Below are positions 5,356 to 5,725 of a DNA stretch of 5,725 bases, piece by piece. Location of the stretch: NCBI GenBank assembly GCA_903925195.1, contig CAIYEO010000008.1, forward strand, positions 1-5,725, given 5' to 3'. The first letter of the stretch is position 1. The number at the start of each line of letters is the position of its first letter. The stretch is from an uncultured Candidatus Saccharibacteria bacterium. GTDB taxonomy: Bacteria; Patescibacteria; Saccharimonadia; Saccharimonadales; UBA4665. Below the pieces are notes generated by a model. It was given only the letters and a program-made list of their open reading frames with translations. It did not search any database and had not been told where the DNA came from. A program made the position numbers and the translations under genes.

Positions 5356-5624
5356 TGACTAATAAAACTGTAGCGACACAATCTTTGCAAAAATGGGGTA
5401 ATAGTGCAGGTGTTCGTCTTCCTCAAAAAATCATAAAAGCTGCCAAACTAAGTTTAAATCAAGAACTTATCATAAGCCTAAACGGTAATTCAATTATACT
5501 AACTCCATTACAGCCCAATAGAGACCTTACCTTAGAAAAAATGCTTATAGGGGTAACGCCAGAAAACGTTCATGGTGAAAAAGACTGGGGAGCTGACGTT
5601 GGAGCTGAGATAATTAATGACTAA
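5355..5624 (+). CDS. mazE: MazE-family antitoxin (AbrB/SpoVT-type)
   Basis: Read from ATG 5355, this 89-residue protein has an N-terminal swapped-hairpin DNA-binding domain (about residues 9-52): SLQKWGNSAGVRLPQKIIKA is the MazE/SpoVT signature, followed by LSLNQELIISLNGNSIILTPL. The acidic tail (EKMLIGVTPENVHGEKDWGA) is the kind of segment that wraps around MazF and blocks its active site. An in-frame ATG at 5337 would add six residues, but it sits between the promoter's -35 and -10 boxes, so 5355 is preferred. The gene overlaps the toxin gene by 8 bp, as usual for mazEF. MazE neutralises MazF and, alone or in complex, represses the operon. Length is close to the E. coli protein (82 residues). 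Confidence 0.88.
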   Translation: MTNKTVATQSLQKWGNSAGVRLPQKIIKAAKLSLNQELIISLNGNSIILTPLQPNRDLTLEKMLIGVTPENVHGEKDWGADVGAEIIND

Positions 5625-5725
5625 CACGGATTATGTCCCGGAACGTGGCGATATAGTTTGGATGGTTCTTGACCCAAGAGTTGGACACGAACAATCTGGT
5701 CGAAGACCAGTAATAGTTCTTTCAC
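5617..5725 (+). CDS. mazF: MazF-family endoribonuclease toxin, 5' part (cut by window end)
   Basis: The first 36 codons are visible, starting at ATG 5617 inside the end of mazE. YVPERGDIVWMVLDP followed by GHEQSGRRPVIVLS matches the N-terminus of MazF/PemK toxins, which cleave single-stranded RNA at short sequences. Glu25 and Arg30 align with Glu24 and the catalytic Arg29 of E. coli MazF, so the visible part looks active. The second catalytic residue, a threonine later in the protein, lies beyond the window. A weak GGAG at 5601-5604 is 12 bases upstream, and translation is probably coupled to mazE through the 8 bp overlap. Confidence 0.88.
   Translation, partial: MTNTDYVPERGDIVWMVLDPRVGHEQSGRRPVIVLS

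Noticed and set aside
1..5725. Recoding of TGA (as in some Patescibacteria)
   Set aside because: No complete gene ends in TGA, which raised the question, but all intact frames are full length without in-frame TGA, and reading the TGA pair at 546-541 as glycine does not restore the nitroreductase frame.
1..5725. CRISPR array, insertion sequence or RNA gene
   Set aside because: No spaced repeat series, transposase frame, terminal inverted repeats or tRNA/rRNA-like sequence was seen on either strand.

Overview
The window is a compact, AT-rich stretch of bacterial chromosome with short intergenic gaps, overlapping genes and several genes that have a good -10 box almost touching the start codon and no Shine-Dalgarno sequence. 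All eight complete stop codons are TAA or TAG, and no intact gene needs an in-frame TGA, so the standard code fits. Small proteins, toxin-antitoxin modules and apparently leaderless genes would suit a small-genome bacterium such as Patescibacteria/Saccharibacteria. That assignment is an inference, because no taxonomic marker lies in the window.

Left flank (1-763): the 3' part of a BrnT-type toxin gene overlaps a complete BrnA-type antitoxin gene. Next, on the minus strand, lies a decayed nitroreductase-family gene (398-763). It has lost its middle and carries frameshifts, but its N-terminal end, its core helix and its C-terminal tail can still be read.

Core (795-4542): a radical SAM enzyme overlaps a carbamoyltransferase-fold protein by 11 bp. 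Downstream is a YCII-related small protein with its own promoter and ribosome binding site. A 447-residue ATP-grasp ligase-like protein faces them from the minus strand, with only 3 bp between the stop codons. The carbamoyltransferase keeps most carbamoyl-phosphate-binding residues of aspartate carbamoyltransferase, but lacks the Lys84 and Arg229 equivalents and has LNDLPR where LHPLPR is usual. It is therefore unlikely to make carbamoyl-aspartate. Radical SAM, carbamoyltransferase-like, YCII and ATP-grasp proteins together look like a small biosynthetic or modification pathway that I cannot match to a described one. This is the best candidate for a new system.

Right flank (4726-5725): a HIT-family nucleotide hydrolase/transferase gene with an extended -10 promoter is followed by a second minus-strand remnant (5200-5295), whose last ~30 codons resemble the tail of the first nitroreductase remnant. 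Then comes a MazE antitoxin gene, whose start is better placed at 5355 than at the upstream ATG, overlapping the 5' part of a mazF toxin gene cut by the window edge.

Overall, two toxin-antitoxin modules and two remnants of one protein family bracket a small enzyme cluster, as expected of an accessory region with gene gain and decay.
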